A stretch of 64,000 nt of DNA, from contig NZ_AP025465.1 in the NCBI RefSeq assembly GCF_024347355.1, forward strand, positions 62,001 to 126,000. The letters are read 5' to 3'. Positions 17,752-26,289 of the stretch are shown one piece after another. The first letter of the stretch is position 1. Each line of letters opens with the position of its first letter. Both the position numbers and the translations under genes were made by a program. Source of the stretch: Vibrio chagasii (GTDB lineage: Bacteria > Pseudomonadota > Gammaproteobacteria > Enterobacterales > Vibrionaceae). Under the pieces are notes generated by a model that saw nothing but the letters and a program-made list of their open reading frames with translations, was not told the DNA's origin and searched no databases.

Positions 17752-17782
17752 AAGGATGTGCTGTTAATGCACATCCTTTTTT
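17752..17782 (+). terminator. Rho-independent terminator downstream of uspB
   Basis: AAGGATGTGC and GCACATCCTT form a 10-bp stem around TGTTAAT, followed by a T-run. Confidence 0.88.
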
Positions 17783-17843
17783 ATTGATGGCATTTTGAGA
17801 ACAGGGCGCTCTCAAGGTGCAAAGTGAAGAAAGCAGAACCGCA

Positions 17844-19037
17844 ATGAGTGAAAAATTTGATGTAATCGTGATTGGTGCGGGCGCCGCAGGCTTAATGTGT
17901 GCCGCGGAAGCTGGTAAACGTGGCCGACGAGTGCTGGTGGTTGATCATGCGAAAAAACCAGGCAGAAAAATTTTAATCTCAGGTGGTGGCCGTTGTAACT
18001 TCACCAACTACGATGTGTCTGCGAATAACTTCCTGTGTAAAAACCCCCACTTCGTCAAATCGGCTCTGTCTCAATACACCAACTGGGATTTCATCTCTAT
18101 GGTGAGCAAGTACGGCATTGAGTTTGAAGAGCGCGATCACGGTCAGCTATTTTGTGTGAATGACCACACAGCAAAAGATATCGTGAGCATGCTGCTTGAA
18201 GAATGTCAGCAAGCGAAAGTTGAGCAACGCTACCGCTGTGACGTTCACTCTATCGAAAAGACCGACTCTGGCTTCAAGATGCACCTCAATACCGACCAAG
18301 TTGAATGTGATTCACTGGTGGTAGCGACTGGTGGTTTGTCGATGCCTAAGCTGGGCGCAACGCCATTTGGCTATAAGATTGCAGAGCAATTTGGTTTGTC
18401 CGTCATGCCGACTACAGCAGGTTTAGTGCCGTTTACGTTGCATAAAGAAGATAAAGAAGATTTCGCAGAGCTTTCTGGTATCGCGATTCCTGCGGAGATC
18501 ACAGCGCAAGATGGGACCTTATTTAAAGAAGCGCTGCTGTTTACGCACCGCGGTCTATCTGGTCCATCGGTACTGCAAATCTCTTCGTTCTGGAAAGCGG
18601 GTCAGTCAGTTTCAATTAACCTAGTACCAGAAGCTGATGTGACTGAATTGCTGGCCAACTCTCGTGAGAAGCACCCAAACCAGAGCTTAAAGAACACACT
18701 AGCAAAAGTATTACCGAAGCGTTTTGTTGAGGTGTTGATTGACCGTAAAGAGCTGGAAGACAAACCGCTTAAGCAGTTCAACGAAAAGCAGCTTAATGGC
18801 ATTGTTGAGCATCTAGAAAACTGGAAAATCGCACCAAATGGCACAGAAGGCTACCGTACGGCGGAAGTTACTCTTGGTGGCGTTGATACCGATCATCTAT
18901 CTTCAAAAACCATGGAATGTAAGAACATCAAAGGCTTGTTCTTCGTTGGTGAGGTGATGGACGTAACGGGCTGGCTTGGTGGTTACAACTTCCAATGGTG
19001 TTGGAGCTCAGGCTTTACTGCTGGTCAGTGGGTGTAG
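17844..19037 (+). CDS. yhiN: FAD-dependent oxidoreductase, HI0933/YhiN family
   Basis: The 397-residue flavoprotein has the N-terminal FAD motif VIGAGAAGL, the family block KKPGRKILISGGGRCNFTN, LVVATGGLSMPKLGATPFGY in the middle and the C-terminal VGEVMDVTGWLGGYNFQWCWSSG. Substrate and pathway are unknown, though such proteins are sometimes labelled aminoacetone oxidase family. I place the start at the ATG 17844, giving MSEKFDVIVIGAG as in E. coli YhiN. A GTG nine codons earlier adds an unconserved extension. It is convergent with the anti-sigma gene. Confidence 0.92.
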   Translation: MSEKFDVIVIGAGAAGLMCAAEAGKRGRRVLVVDHAKKPGRKILISGGGRCNFTNYDVSANNFLCKNPHFVKSALSQYTNWDFISMVSKYGIEFEERDHGQLFCVNDHTAKDIVSMLLEECQQAKVEQRYRCDVHSIEKTDSGFKMHLNTDQVECDSLVVATGGLSMPKLGATPFGYKIAEQFGLSVMPTTAGLVPFTLHKEDKEDFAELSGIAIPAEITAQDGTLFKEALLFTHRGLSGPSVLQISSFWKAGQSVSINLVPEADVTELLANSREKHPNQSLKNTLAKVLPKRFVEVLIDRKELEDKPLKQFNEKQLNGIVEHLENWKIAPNGTEGYRTAEVTLGGVDTDHLSSKTMECKNIKGLFFVGEVMDVTGWLGGYNFQWCWSSGFTAGQWV

Positions 19038-19055
19038 TTAACAATTTCTCCGCAA

Positions 19056-19087
19056 CAGCGATGGACTCATAATGACGACCATCGCTG
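19056..19087. terminator. Hairpin between convergent yhiN and anti-sigma genes
   Basis: CAGCGATGG and CCATCGCTG form a 9-bp stem with a 14-base loop between the two convergent stop codons. It lacks a strong T-tail, so its efficiency is doubtful. Confidence 0.4.
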
Positions 19088-19127
19088 CTGTTCAATACCG
19101 TATTAGACTTTGCCGAAAGCTAAGAGC

Positions 19128-19889
19128 TTATGATGCTTTGCTTGTTGGTGGGTTGCTTAGTTCAACACAACGCCCTCGATATAAAATCTCACTGTTTGGG
19201 TCGCGATTAGCGGTCACTAGCAGTTCAGAACTGCTTTTAAGCGTTTGCCACTCAGTTGGCGACATATAGCGGACGTTATTTACATTTTCTAGGCTATCAA
19301 TGAGTTTGAGCTCACCAGTATTTCCATCTCTCATCCACACCATTGCTCTATCCATAGGTACTTTCGCCATCGCACGATTTCTCTGCATGCGGATACTTGA
19401 TTGCCCGGGCTTTTCTCCTTGATAGGCGACCAAAGCAAAATGGTCTTTTTGGCTCTCAGAAGACATCATGGCTAAGTAACTAATAGGGCGTACTTGTGCG
19501 ATCTCTGCTAGTTGCGAGGTTGGTGATACAAAAGGTTGTAGCGACAATCCTAGGAGCAGAGAAAAAGCCATGCCAATAGGGAGCCACCACCAACGCATAG
19601 TCTGAGTCTGTTTCGGTGGGGTGATTGTTTGGGACGCGATGTTTTTCCATACTTGGCGTGGCGGAGGTTTCAAGTTGCCTTCAGAATGTGCCATGTCGAC
19701 TGCTGGGGTTAAGCTAGACAAATGCTGATGCCAAAGGTCGATGTGTTCCCACCAAGTGGGATCTGATCGTATGAGGGTTTCCAATCTCTTTCGTGCGAGT
19801 GGCGTTAATGTTCCCAGAACGTATTCGCTGACGAGTTTTTCTCTTAGCTCTTGATTTTGATAACGTACGTTTTTTAATTGGTCAGGCAT
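19128..19889 (-). CDS. RskA-like anti-sigma factor
   Basis: The 253-residue protein has an N-terminal helical region typical of this class (VSEYVLGTLTPLARKRLETL), one membrane helix (about residues 95-115, WWWLPIGMAFSLLLGLSLQP) and a periplasmic C-terminal domain with FALVAYQGEKPG. It should hold the ECF sigma factor at the membrane. No zinc HxxxCxxC motif is present. The ATG at 19889 has AGGAG upstream and lies inside the end of the sigma gene: the two overlap by 16 bases, which suggests translational coupling. It is the last gene of the operon. Confidence 0.87.
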   Translation of the reverse strand: MPDQLKNVRYQNQELREKLVSEYVLGTLTPLARKRLETLIRSDPTWWEHIDLWHQHLSSLTPAVDMAHSEGNLKPPPRQVWKNIASQTITPPKQTQTMRWWWLPIGMAFSLLLGLSLQPFVSPTSQLAEIAQVRPISYLAMMSSESQKDHFALVAYQGEKPGQSSIRMQRNRAMAKVPMDRAMVWMRDGNTGELKLIDSLENVNNVRYMSPTEWQTLKSSSELLVTANRDPNSEILYRGRCVELSNPPTSKAS

Positions 19890-20395
19890 CGTTTTAGCTC
19901 CTGTAAACCTCGGCGAATCCACGATTTCACTGTACCAAGTGGAGTGCTCACATGGTGGACGATCTCTTGATGACTCATCCCGTGCTGATAGGCCAAGATA
20001 ATCGCATTCCTTTTCTCTTCAGCGAGCGTGTTTAGACAGTATGATAAGTTGGCCCTTGAGTCAGATGTTACTTCGAGAGCGATCTCTTCAGGAGGCTTTA
20101 CCAGTTGTTCTTCCCCTCGATTGTTCCGCTTTCTAATTTCATCTATAGCGAGGTTTCTCATACTTTGGCATAACCAAGCCCAAGGGTGATTTACTGGATA
20201 TTGCTGGTTGTTGTGCCAGAGCTTTACGAACCCCTCTTGGAGTATATCCGCTGCAACGTGTTCGTCTTTAACGACGCCGAGGATAACGTTGAAAAGCCGG
20301 GTACTGGTCAACTGGTATAGCGCTTCGAACGCAGCTTGATCTCGAAGCGCTACTTGGGAAAGCAGTAAACCTATCTTATGTTTATCGGTGTTCAC
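19874..20395 (-). CDS. ECF-type RNA polymerase sigma factor
   Basis: The 173-residue protein has region 2 (DQAAFEALYQLTSTRLFNVILGVV, DILQEGFVKLW) and region 4 with its helix-turn-helix (MSHQEIVHHVSTPLGTVKSWIRRGLQELK), joined by a short linker. The GTG start at 20395 has GAGGAAAGC upstream. It begins 10 bases after the secreted-repeat gene and overlaps the anti-sigma gene. A candidate promoter matching ECF architecture lies upstream of the first operon gene, consistent with autoregulation. The inducing signal is unknown; the co-encoded exported proteins point to the envelope. Confidence 0.92.
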   Translation of the reverse strand: MNTDKHKIGLLLSQVALRDQAAFEALYQLTSTRLFNVILGVVKDEHVAADILQEGFVKLWHNNQQYPVNHPWAWLCQSMRNLAIDEIRKRNNRGEEQLVKPPEEIALEVTSDSRANLSYCLNTLAEEKRNAIILAYQHGMSHQEIVHHVSTPLGTVKSWIRRGLQELKRCLTN

Positions 20396-20405
20396 GCTTT
20401 CCTCA

Positions 20406-21113
20406 TTATTGTTCTACCATGTGCCAGACTTGTTTTACGCCATTGCCACTAGTTTCACCGGGCTTTTGGTCTTTTATCCAACGATAAAGCGGTTTGTTGT
20501 GATATGTCCATTGATATGAGTCGTCGTTGCGCTGAGTCACCCCAAATCCTCCCGTCAGATTTAGATCTTCTATCCCCTTTTGAGTTATCTCTGTATCCAC
20601 GAGGGCAGGTGGCCACTTGGAGGCGCAATCGTCGTAGCAAACGGATTGGTTTGGTTTGTCTTTATCAAAGGTATAAAGGGTCTGATTATGTCTATCGACC
20701 AGATAACGTTGCTTACCATCATTGAACAGTCTGATGGTGACATCATCCGCTCGAGCTAGCGGCCAAACGCCTTTGATGCTTGCACCTGTGATCTCTCCTT
20801 TCTGGGAGTCCTGATGCCAGCGATAAAGTGGTTTTCCGTTCAAAGCCCATTGTTTGTTGCCGTCTTCTCTTGTGATTTGGCTGAAGTCTGCCAGCATGCC
20901 GAAGTGCTCGCTGGATTGTGCGGTTTCGAGAACGGGCGGCCATAACTTTTCACATTGGTCAGTACATACAGATTTCCCAACTGGATCTTTGCTAAAGGTA
21001 TAAAGTGACTTGCCTGAGGCATCAGTGTACACCTCTCCAACTGACGTAGTTGTTGTTGGCGCAGCAAAACTAGTTGGGGTGATCAGTAATGCCGAAAATA
21101 ATAGTTTTTTCAC
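20406..21113 (-). CDS. Exported protein with two secreted-repeat (COG4315/PF03640-type) units
   Basis: The 235-residue protein has a signal peptide (KKLLFSALLITPTSFAAP) and two related halves. Each carries a Y-T-F-x-x-D type motif (LYTFSKDPVGKSVC, LYTFDKDKPNQSVC), a C-x3-C pair (CTDQC, CYDDC), W-PP (LWPPV, KWPPA) and an end of the form PLYRW-x-D-x-x-x-GE. This matches the secreted-repeat family often encoded beside ECF sigma factors. The start is GTG 21113 with AAGGA upstream; the longer frame overlaps the previous gene. The paired cysteines could form disulfides or bind metal. Its role is not established. Confidence 0.85.
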   Translation of the reverse strand: MKKLLFSALLITPTSFAAPTTTTSVGEVYTDASGKSLYTFSKDPVGKSVCTDQCEKLWPPVLETAQSSEHFGMLADFSQITREDGNKQWALNGKPLYRWHQDSQKGEITGASIKGVWPLARADDVTIRLFNDGKQRYLVDRHNQTLYTFDKDKPNQSVCYDDCASKWPPALVDTEITQKGIEDLNLTGGFGVTQRNDDSYQWTYHNKPLYRWIKDQKPGETSGNGVKQVWHMVEQ

Positions 21114-21127
21114 AGTCGTTTTCCTTA

Positions 21128-21925
21128 TTAACGAGTCCAACCTTCGCGAGTGAAAAAGGTTTCTCCCTCACTGCTGTTAACGAAATCAATGAAAGCTTGA
21201 GTTTGTGGATCTGCACCTTTTGCCTTTGCTAGGGTGAGATCTCGGTAGATGCGTCTTTCTGGCTCAATTTCTACATAGTCGACTTTATCGGCATGGTTGA
21301 GCGGCCAGTGAATCCAAGTGATCCAAGCATCAGCCTTTTGCTGTTGAAAAGCTTTGAAACTTGCTCCGCTGCCTTTAGCGTAAGCAATGATTTTTTTGCG
21401 AAAGTTCTGTACGTCAGCCAGTGAGCCTGTGCGTCCTGCGACGTCTTCCCAAACGCCTGTACCGGAAGTGTTGTAAACCCCTAGACCTTCAGTCACGACT
21501 ATTCGTGCTGGTTTTTCGAGTAGGTCTTTAATCCCATTGATATTTTTTGGGTTCCCCTTTGGGACCGCAATCACTGCACGGCGCAAGTACACTGGCTCTA
21601 CATCTTGATCGGTAATAAAGGGGTAGGTTTCAACAAAAGCACTCATGGATTGTTCCGAGGATCCAAAGATTAGGTCAGCATTTTGCTGTGCGTCTTTCGT
21701 CCACTTTGATTCAGGCCCAGCGATCACGTTTACCGTCACCTTACTTTTTTTACTGAAAGCTTCTGCGGCATGACGAAGCGAGGTGTCGGGGCCTCCTGGG
21801 CCATAGATATTGATTTCTCCATCTTGAGGTTGATGGGTGATGTCTGAATCAAGTTGGGGTGAGGCGAGTGCTGAAGTGCTCGCAAGCAGTATGCTTAGGC
21901 CTACAGTAGTTAGTTTAAGTTGCAT
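21128..21925 (-). CDS. AcfC-like periplasmic substrate-binding protein
   Basis: After a signal peptide (LTTVGLSILLASTSALA) the 265-residue protein has the AcfC-type opening INIYGPGGPDTSLR, followed by NADLIFGSSEQS, IVVTEGLGVYNTSGTGVWED, YAKGSGASFKAFQ and WITWIHWPL. The fold is that of periplasmic anion-binding proteins (ModA/sulfate-binding class). AcfC is an accessory colonisation factor of V. cholerae. No ABC permease or ATPase gene is adjacent, so it may act as a sensor or in signalling rather than transport. The start at 21925 has TTAGGAG upstream. It is the first gene of the ECF sigma operon. Confidence 0.83.
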   Translation of the reverse strand: MQLKLTTVGLSILLASTSALASPQLDSDITHQPQDGEINIYGPGGPDTSLRHAAEAFSKKSKVTVNVIAGPESKWTKDAQQNADLIFGSSEQSMSAFVETYPFITDQDVEPVYLRRAVIAVPKGNPKNINGIKDLLEKPARIVVTEGLGVYNTSGTGVWEDVAGRTGSLADVQNFRKKIIAYAKGSGASFKAFQQQKADAWITWIHWPLNHADKVDYVEIEPERRIYRDLTLAKAKGADPQTQAFIDFVNSSEGETFFTREGWTR

Positions 21926-21959
21926 CTTTTCTCCTAATCTAAACTCAAAATGCTTACAA

Positions 21960-21989
21960 GAGACGCAAGAGCTCACCGATTGGATGCAG
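21960..21989 (-). promoter_or_regulatory. Candidate ECF-type promoter of the sigma operon
   Basis: On the minus strand TGCATCCAATC is followed, after a spacer of about 15 bases, by GCGTCTC, about 35-40 bases before the first start codon. The spacing and a CGTC-like -10 are typical of promoters used by ECF sigma factors. The match is by eye only. Confidence 0.45.
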
Positions 21990-22097
21990 TAAAGGTAAAT
22001 TTTTTTGTTCAGCCTTGTTATTTAGGTCGTGATTTTATTTTTTCTCAATGAGATAGAGGGTGTAGTTGAGGGGCAAAGAAGTGGATAGTTTGCGATT

Positions 22098-22130
22098 TTA
22101 GGTGCCAGCCTTGAGAGGGTAGGCACCTAA
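22098..22130. repeat. Inverted repeat of unknown role
   Basis: TTAGGTGCC and GGCACCTAA form a perfect 9-bp stem with a 15-base loop, between the ECF operon and the transporter gene ending at 22184. There is no T-run on either strand, so it is not a typical terminator. It might end the transporter transcript or be a binding site. Confidence 0.45.
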
Positions 22131-22183
22131 CAATGTTTACCAAGAGAAGAGGTTAGCAAGCGATGTTTTATAATGAGCCTGAT

Positions 22184-23065
22184 CTATTTACTTACTTTGA
22201 TTTGTTGAATCACCAAACCAGCAATAATCAGCACTAAACCAAACAGGGTTGATGGGTGAATTTCTTCGCCGATAATGGTGGAAAGTAGCATCAAAGAGAT
22301 AAAAGGTGAGGCGAAAATCAGGTTGCTGATGCGTGCCGTGTTGTTGGTTAACTTCAATGCCGATAGCCACAACACAAAGGTAATTCCCATCTCAAACAAG
22401 CCAACGTAAGTCACCGCCATCCAACCTTTCGCCGTGATTTGGCTAAAGCTTTCGCCCTCGAAAATGGTTAAACCAATCGCGAAGGGTAACGCCACTAAGA
22501 ATCCAAGTAGTACACCAACCACAGGATCAGCCTTGTTTTTGGTGTTAAGGATCCAGTAGCCCGCCCACAGTAGGGTTGAAAGCAGTGCTAGCGCAACACC
22601 AAGTGGGCTATCGAACTGCATACCTAGTACATCGCCTTTGGTAGCAATTACAACCACACCCGCATAACTGAAGGTACAAGCCACCCAATCTTGCTTGCGA
22701 ACCCTTTGTCCCAGAAAAACCGCTGCCATCAGCGTTAGCGTGATAGCCCAGCTGTAGTTGATGGCCTGAGCTTGAGAAGCTGGCAGCAGGTCGTATGCTT
22801 TGAAGAGAATCAGGTAGTAGGCCAGCGGGTTAACCAAACCAAGCAGTAGGTAGTACCAAGGGTTTGATAGGAATGTTGTGCTTAGCTGAGAAAGCTTACC
22901 TTGAAAGGCGCAGACCGCGATTAGCGCAGTCGACGACACAATGCTGGCAATGGTCAGCATTTGAATAGGTGAAAACTCAGCAAGGGTCAGCTTAAAAGCA
23001 GTAGCGACCGTTGACCACAGCAGCACTGCGGAAAGGCCAAAGCCCAAGGCACGACGTTCATTCAT
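22184..23065 (-). CDS. DMT-superfamily (EamA) transporter
   Basis: The 293-residue protein comprises about ten membrane helices in two EamA repeats. The N-terminus NERRALGFGLSAVLLWSTVATAFK has the S-T-x-x-x-K pattern common in this family, and GLFEMGITFVLW marks the second repeat. The C-terminus ends with a short basic tail. The substrate is unknown. It is a single gene divergent from rmuC, with about 140 bases between starts. Confidence 0.83.
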   Translation of the reverse strand: MNERRALGFGLSAVLLWSTVATAFKLTLAEFSPIQMLTIASIVSSTALIAVCAFQGKLSQLSTTFLSNPWYYLLLGLVNPLAYYLILFKAYDLLPASQAQAINYSWAITLTLMAAVFLGQRVRKQDWVACTFSYAGVVVIATKGDVLGMQFDSPLGVALALLSTLLWAGYWILNTKNKADPVVGVLLGFLVALPFAIGLTIFEGESFSQITAKGWMAVTYVGLFEMGITFVLWLSALKLTNNTARISNLIFASPFISLMLLSTIIGEEIHPSTLFGLVLIIAGLVIQQIKVSK

Positions 23066-23203
23066 GGTAACTCATTCTAATTGGGTGGGACTGAACACGG
23101 AGCGCTTAGTCTATCTGTCGAATTTTAATACGGCAAACTGGACATTTATCCAGTATCAAAATACCATTTAATGAGTTATTTCCAATTAGGCTAAATCATT
23201 ATC

Positions 23204-24736
23204 ATGCAATGGATTATCGAACATCAGGCAACGCTTATTGCTGCAATTTCTGGCGCACTCGTCAGTGGCGGCGTCGTGGGTTGGTGGGTTAAACAGAAAC
23301 TCTCTTTTCAGCAGCGATTGCTCGAGCAGCAACTTGAGTCTGATCGTTTGTTGCATGAATCTCAGCAGTCACAGCTCAAATCCTCCTTGGCAGAGGCACA
23401 GCAAGAGCTCGATGAAATGGATGACGAGCGAGACAAAGCCGCATTTGAGCTTAAACAAGCACACGGTAAGGTGATGGCGGCGATGGAAAAGCTTCGCTAC
23501 TTCGAAGCGGTCAAACAAGAACGACAGCAGTATGCCGATGAGATTAACGTACTGAAAGACCATAAGTCGGAGTTGGAGGCTGAACTCCGTGAGCAAGAAG
23601 CAAGGCACGATCAAGAGAACCTTGCTAACAGTGAAAAGCTGCAGCTCTTAGAGCAGGCTGAATCACGCCTAAAGCAGCAGTTCGAGCATCTTGCCAATCA
23701 GCTGTTTGAAACCAAAACTGCTAAGGTCGATCAACAAAACAAGCAGAGTTTAGAAGGGTTACTCTCACCGCTGAGAGAGCAACTAGAAGGCTTTAAGAAG
23801 CAGGTTAACGATAGCTTTAGCCAAGAAGCCAAAGAGCGTCATACCTTAGTACATGAATTGAAAAACCTGCAGCGCCTTAATGAAAGTATGACTCGCGAAG
23901 CGGTTAACCTGACTCAGGCGCTCAAGGGTGACAACAAACAGCAAGGTAACTGGGGGGAAGTGGTGCTGGCTCGTGTGCTTGCGGAGTCAGGCCTGCGAGA
24001 AGGGCACGAGTACCAAACGCAAGTGAACCTACAGAATGATGCAGGTAAGCGCTATCAGCCCGATGTGATAGTCCATTTGCCACAAGATAAGCAAGTGGTG
24101 GTGGATTCTAAAATGGCATTGGTCGCGTTTGAGCGCTACTTCAATGCTGAAACTGATCAGCAGCGTGATGTCGCATTGCGTGATCACTTGGTCTCACTGA
24201 GAGCGCACATCAAAGGTCTGAGCCAGAAGGATTATCACCAGCTTAAAGGCATCCAAAGTTTGGATTACGTATTGATGTTTATCCCAGTTGAACCTGCATT
24301 CCAAGTGGCGATTCAAGCTGACCCTAGCTTGGTGAAAGACGCGATGGAGCAAAACATCATCTTAGTCAGCCCTACTACTTTGCTGGTGGCACTGCGCACC
24401 ATTGATAACTTGTGGCGCAATGAAAGACAGAACCAGAACGCGCAGGTGATTGCCGAGCGCGCAAGCAAGCTTTACGACAAACTGCGCCTGTTTGTCGATG
24501 ACATGGAAGGTCTTGGTAGCTCGCTAGATAGAGCCAATCAAAGCTATCAAGGCGCCATGAACAAGCTAGCAACAGGTCGCGGTAACGTGATTCGTCAGGC
24601 TGAAAGTTTCAAGCAATTGGGCGTTGAGGTGAAGAAACCTATCTCTATTGGCTTGGCAGAAATGGCGCAAAATGAGGCTTTTTCAGAAAATGCCTCCTTA
24701 GTAGAAAGACAACCCGCTGAGGATAAAGTAAACTAA
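23204..24736 (+). CDS. rmuC: DNA recombination protein RmuC
   Basis: The 510-residue protein has an N-terminal membrane helix (about residues 10-28), a long coiled coil (about 30-220, rich in Q, E, K and L) and the C-terminal RmuC nuclease-like domain with GNWGEVVLARVLAESGLREG, PDVIVHLPQDKQVVVDSKM and MFIPVEPAF. In E. coli, loss of RmuC raises the frequency of inversions at short inverted repeats. The catalytic pattern D...DSK fits a PD-(D/E)xK fold. It precedes ubiE by 50 bases, as in several gammaproteobacteria. Confidence 0.94.
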   Translation: MQWIIEHQATLIAAISGALVSGGVVGWWVKQKLSFQQRLLEQQLESDRLLHESQQSQLKSSLAEAQQELDEMDDERDKAAFELKQAHGKVMAAMEKLRYFEAVKQERQQYADEINVLKDHKSELEAELREQEARHDQENLANSEKLQLLEQAESRLKQQFEHLANQLFETKTAKVDQQNKQSLEGLLSPLREQLEGFKKQVNDSFSQEAKERHTLVHELKNLQRLNESMTREAVNLTQALKGDNKQQGNWGEVVLARVLAESGLREGHEYQTQVNLQNDAGKRYQPDVIVHLPQDKQVVVDSKMALVAFERYFNAETDQQRDVALRDHLVSLRAHIKGLSQKDYHQLKGIQSLDYVLMFIPVEPAFQVAIQADPSLVKDAMEQNIILVSPTTLLVALRTIDNLWRNERQNQNAQVIAERASKLYDKLRLFVDDMEGLGSSLDRANQSYQGAMNKLATGRGNVIRQAESFKQLGVEVKKPISIGLAEMAQNEAFSENASLVERQPAEDKVN

Positions 24737-24786
24737 TCGGCCGCAGCGCCTCTAAACACAGAGTGTGCTGTCGATGAGAACTTACC

Positions 24787-25581
24787 ATGGTAGATAACAG
24801 CATTATGGACACAAGCGTGCAGACAAATTCAGCAGTAGAGTCAGAAACCACACACTTTGGTTTCGAAACAGTCGCGAAAGACGAAAAAGTCGCGAAAGTA
24901 GCAGAGGTATTTCACTCTGTAGCCGCTAAATACGACATCATGAATGACTTAATGTCGGGTGGTGTTCACCGTTTGTGGAAACGATTCACGATTGATTGCA
25001 GTGGCGTTCGCCCTGGTCAGCGTATTCTAGACCTTGGTGGTGGTACTGGTGACCTGACGGCGAAATTCTCGCGCATCGTTGGTGAAAAAGGCCACGTAGT
25101 TCTTGCTGATATCAACAATTCAATGCTGAATGTTGGCCGCGATAAACTGCGTGATAGCGGTATTGTTGGCAACGTACATTACGTACAAGCGAATGCTGAA
25201 GAGTTGCCTTTCCCAGACAACTACTTCGATTGCATTACTATCAGTTTCTGTCTGCGTAACGTAACCGATAAAGACAAAGCACTGCGCTCTATGTACCGTG
25301 TGCTTAAGCCGGGTGGTCGCCTATTGGTTCTAGAATTTTCTAAGCCAGTACTTGAGCCACTTTCAAAAGTATATGATGCGTACTCATTCCACCTATTGCC
25401 AAAAATGGGTGAGTTGATTGCTAACGATGCAGACAGCTACCGTTACCTTGCTGAATCTATCCGCATGCACCCAGACCAAGAAACGTTGGAAGGCATGATG
25501 CAAGAAGCGGGCTTTGAGAATACGAAATACTACAACCTAACGGGCGGCATTGTAGCGCTGCACCGAGGTTACAAGTTCTAG
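24787..25581 (+). CDS. ubiE: Demethylmenaquinone/2-polyprenyl benzoquinol C-methyltransferase
   Basis: UbiE carries out the C-methylation shared by ubiquinone and menaquinone synthesis. The protein has the SAM motif [15 protein letters not shown], the family signatures [17 protein letters not shown] and [25 protein letters not shown], and the end [12 protein letters not shown]. The start is unsure: ATG 24787 has a weak GAG upstream, while ATG 24805 would give MDTSVQTNS, nearer to other Vibrio proteins, but lacks any ribosome site. It is the first gene of ubiE-ubiJ-ubiB-tatABC. Confidence 0.96.
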   Translation: MVDNSIMDTSVQTNSAVESETTHFGFETVAKDEKVAKVAEVFHSVAAKYDIMNDLMSGGVHRLWKRFTIDCSGVRPGQRILDLGGGTGDLTAKFSRIVGEKGHVVLADINNSMLNVGRDKLRDSGIVGNVHYVQANAEELPFPDNYFDCITISFCLRNVTDKDKALRSMYRVLKPGGRLLVLEFSKPVLEPLSKVYDAYSFHLLPKMGELIANDADSYRYLAESIRMHPDQETLEGMMQEAGFENTKYYNLTGGIVALHRGYKF

Positions 25582-25638
25582 TTGAACTTGGTAGCAAGCG
25601 CTTTGAGCGTGTTAGATAGAAAATAAGAATAAAGATAG

Positions 25639-25668
25639 AACGGATAGGTTAAGGCTTATCCGTTTTCA
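25639..25668 (+). terminator. Hairpin between ubiE and ubiJ
   Basis: AACGGATA and TATCCGTT form an 8-bp stem around GGTTAAGGCT, followed by TTTC. It is a weak terminator or attenuator form. It may lower expression of the downstream genes relative to ubiE. Confidence 0.4.
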
Positions 25669-25683
25669 AAGGTAAGGACAGTC

Positions 25684-26289
25684 ATGCCATTTGATCCATT
25701 GGTAACCGCGGTTATTGAAACCTCTTTGAATACGCAAGTAAACGACGATCCAGCACTGGTTCGTCGTTTGTCTCGTTTAAAAGGGCAGATCATTCAAGTC
25801 AATTTGAAAGAGTTGAATAAAACACTTACGTTCGTTTTTAGCCAACAAATTGATGTGTTGTCAGAATACGAAGGGCAACCTGATTGCTACTTATCTTTGA
25901 ATCTATCTGTATTGCCAGAACTCCGTGAACAATCGAATATTACTAAGCTTATCAAGCAAGATAAGCTGATTTTGGAAGGTGATATTCAGTTGGCACAGAA
26001 GTTTTCTCAGCTGATGACAGACTGCAAACCCGACTTGGAAGAGTGGTTGTCTCGCGTGACAGGTGATGTGGTAGCTCATACCTTGGTGCAAGGCGTTAAG
26101 AACGTTGGTGGCCTTGTGGCAAAGCAGGCAACAAAACATCAGAATCACTTCGCTCAGGTTCTGACTGAAGAGTGGAAAATTGCTCCTGCGCCATTAGAGG
26201 TGGCACATTTTTGCGATCAGGTTGATGACGTAAAAAGCTCAGCTGCACGCCTTGAAGCTAAGTTGAACGCTCTGTTGGAGAAAGCATGA
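25684..26289 (+). CDS. ubiJ: Ubiquinone biosynthesis accessory factor UbiJ
   Basis: The 201-residue protein has an SCP2-like lipid-binding domain in its first 110 residues ([10 protein letters not shown] start, region with [12 protein letters not shown]) and a helical C-terminus ([21 protein letters not shown]) that fits a coiled coil. UbiJ binds ubiquinone intermediates in the soluble Ubi complex together with UbiK. It sits between ubiE and ubiB, as in E. coli, and its end overlaps the ubiB start by 4 bases (ATGA). Confidence 0.93.
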   Translation: MPFDPLVTAVIETSLNTQVNDDPALVRRLSRLKGQIIQVNLKELNKTLTFVFSQQIDVLSEYEGQPDCYLSLNLSVLPELREQSNITKLIKQDKLILEGDIQLAQKFSQLMTDCKPDLEEWLSRVTGDVVAHTLVQGVKNVGGLVAKQATKHQNHFAQVLTEEWKIAPAPLEVAHFCDQVDDVKSSAARLEAKLNALLEKA

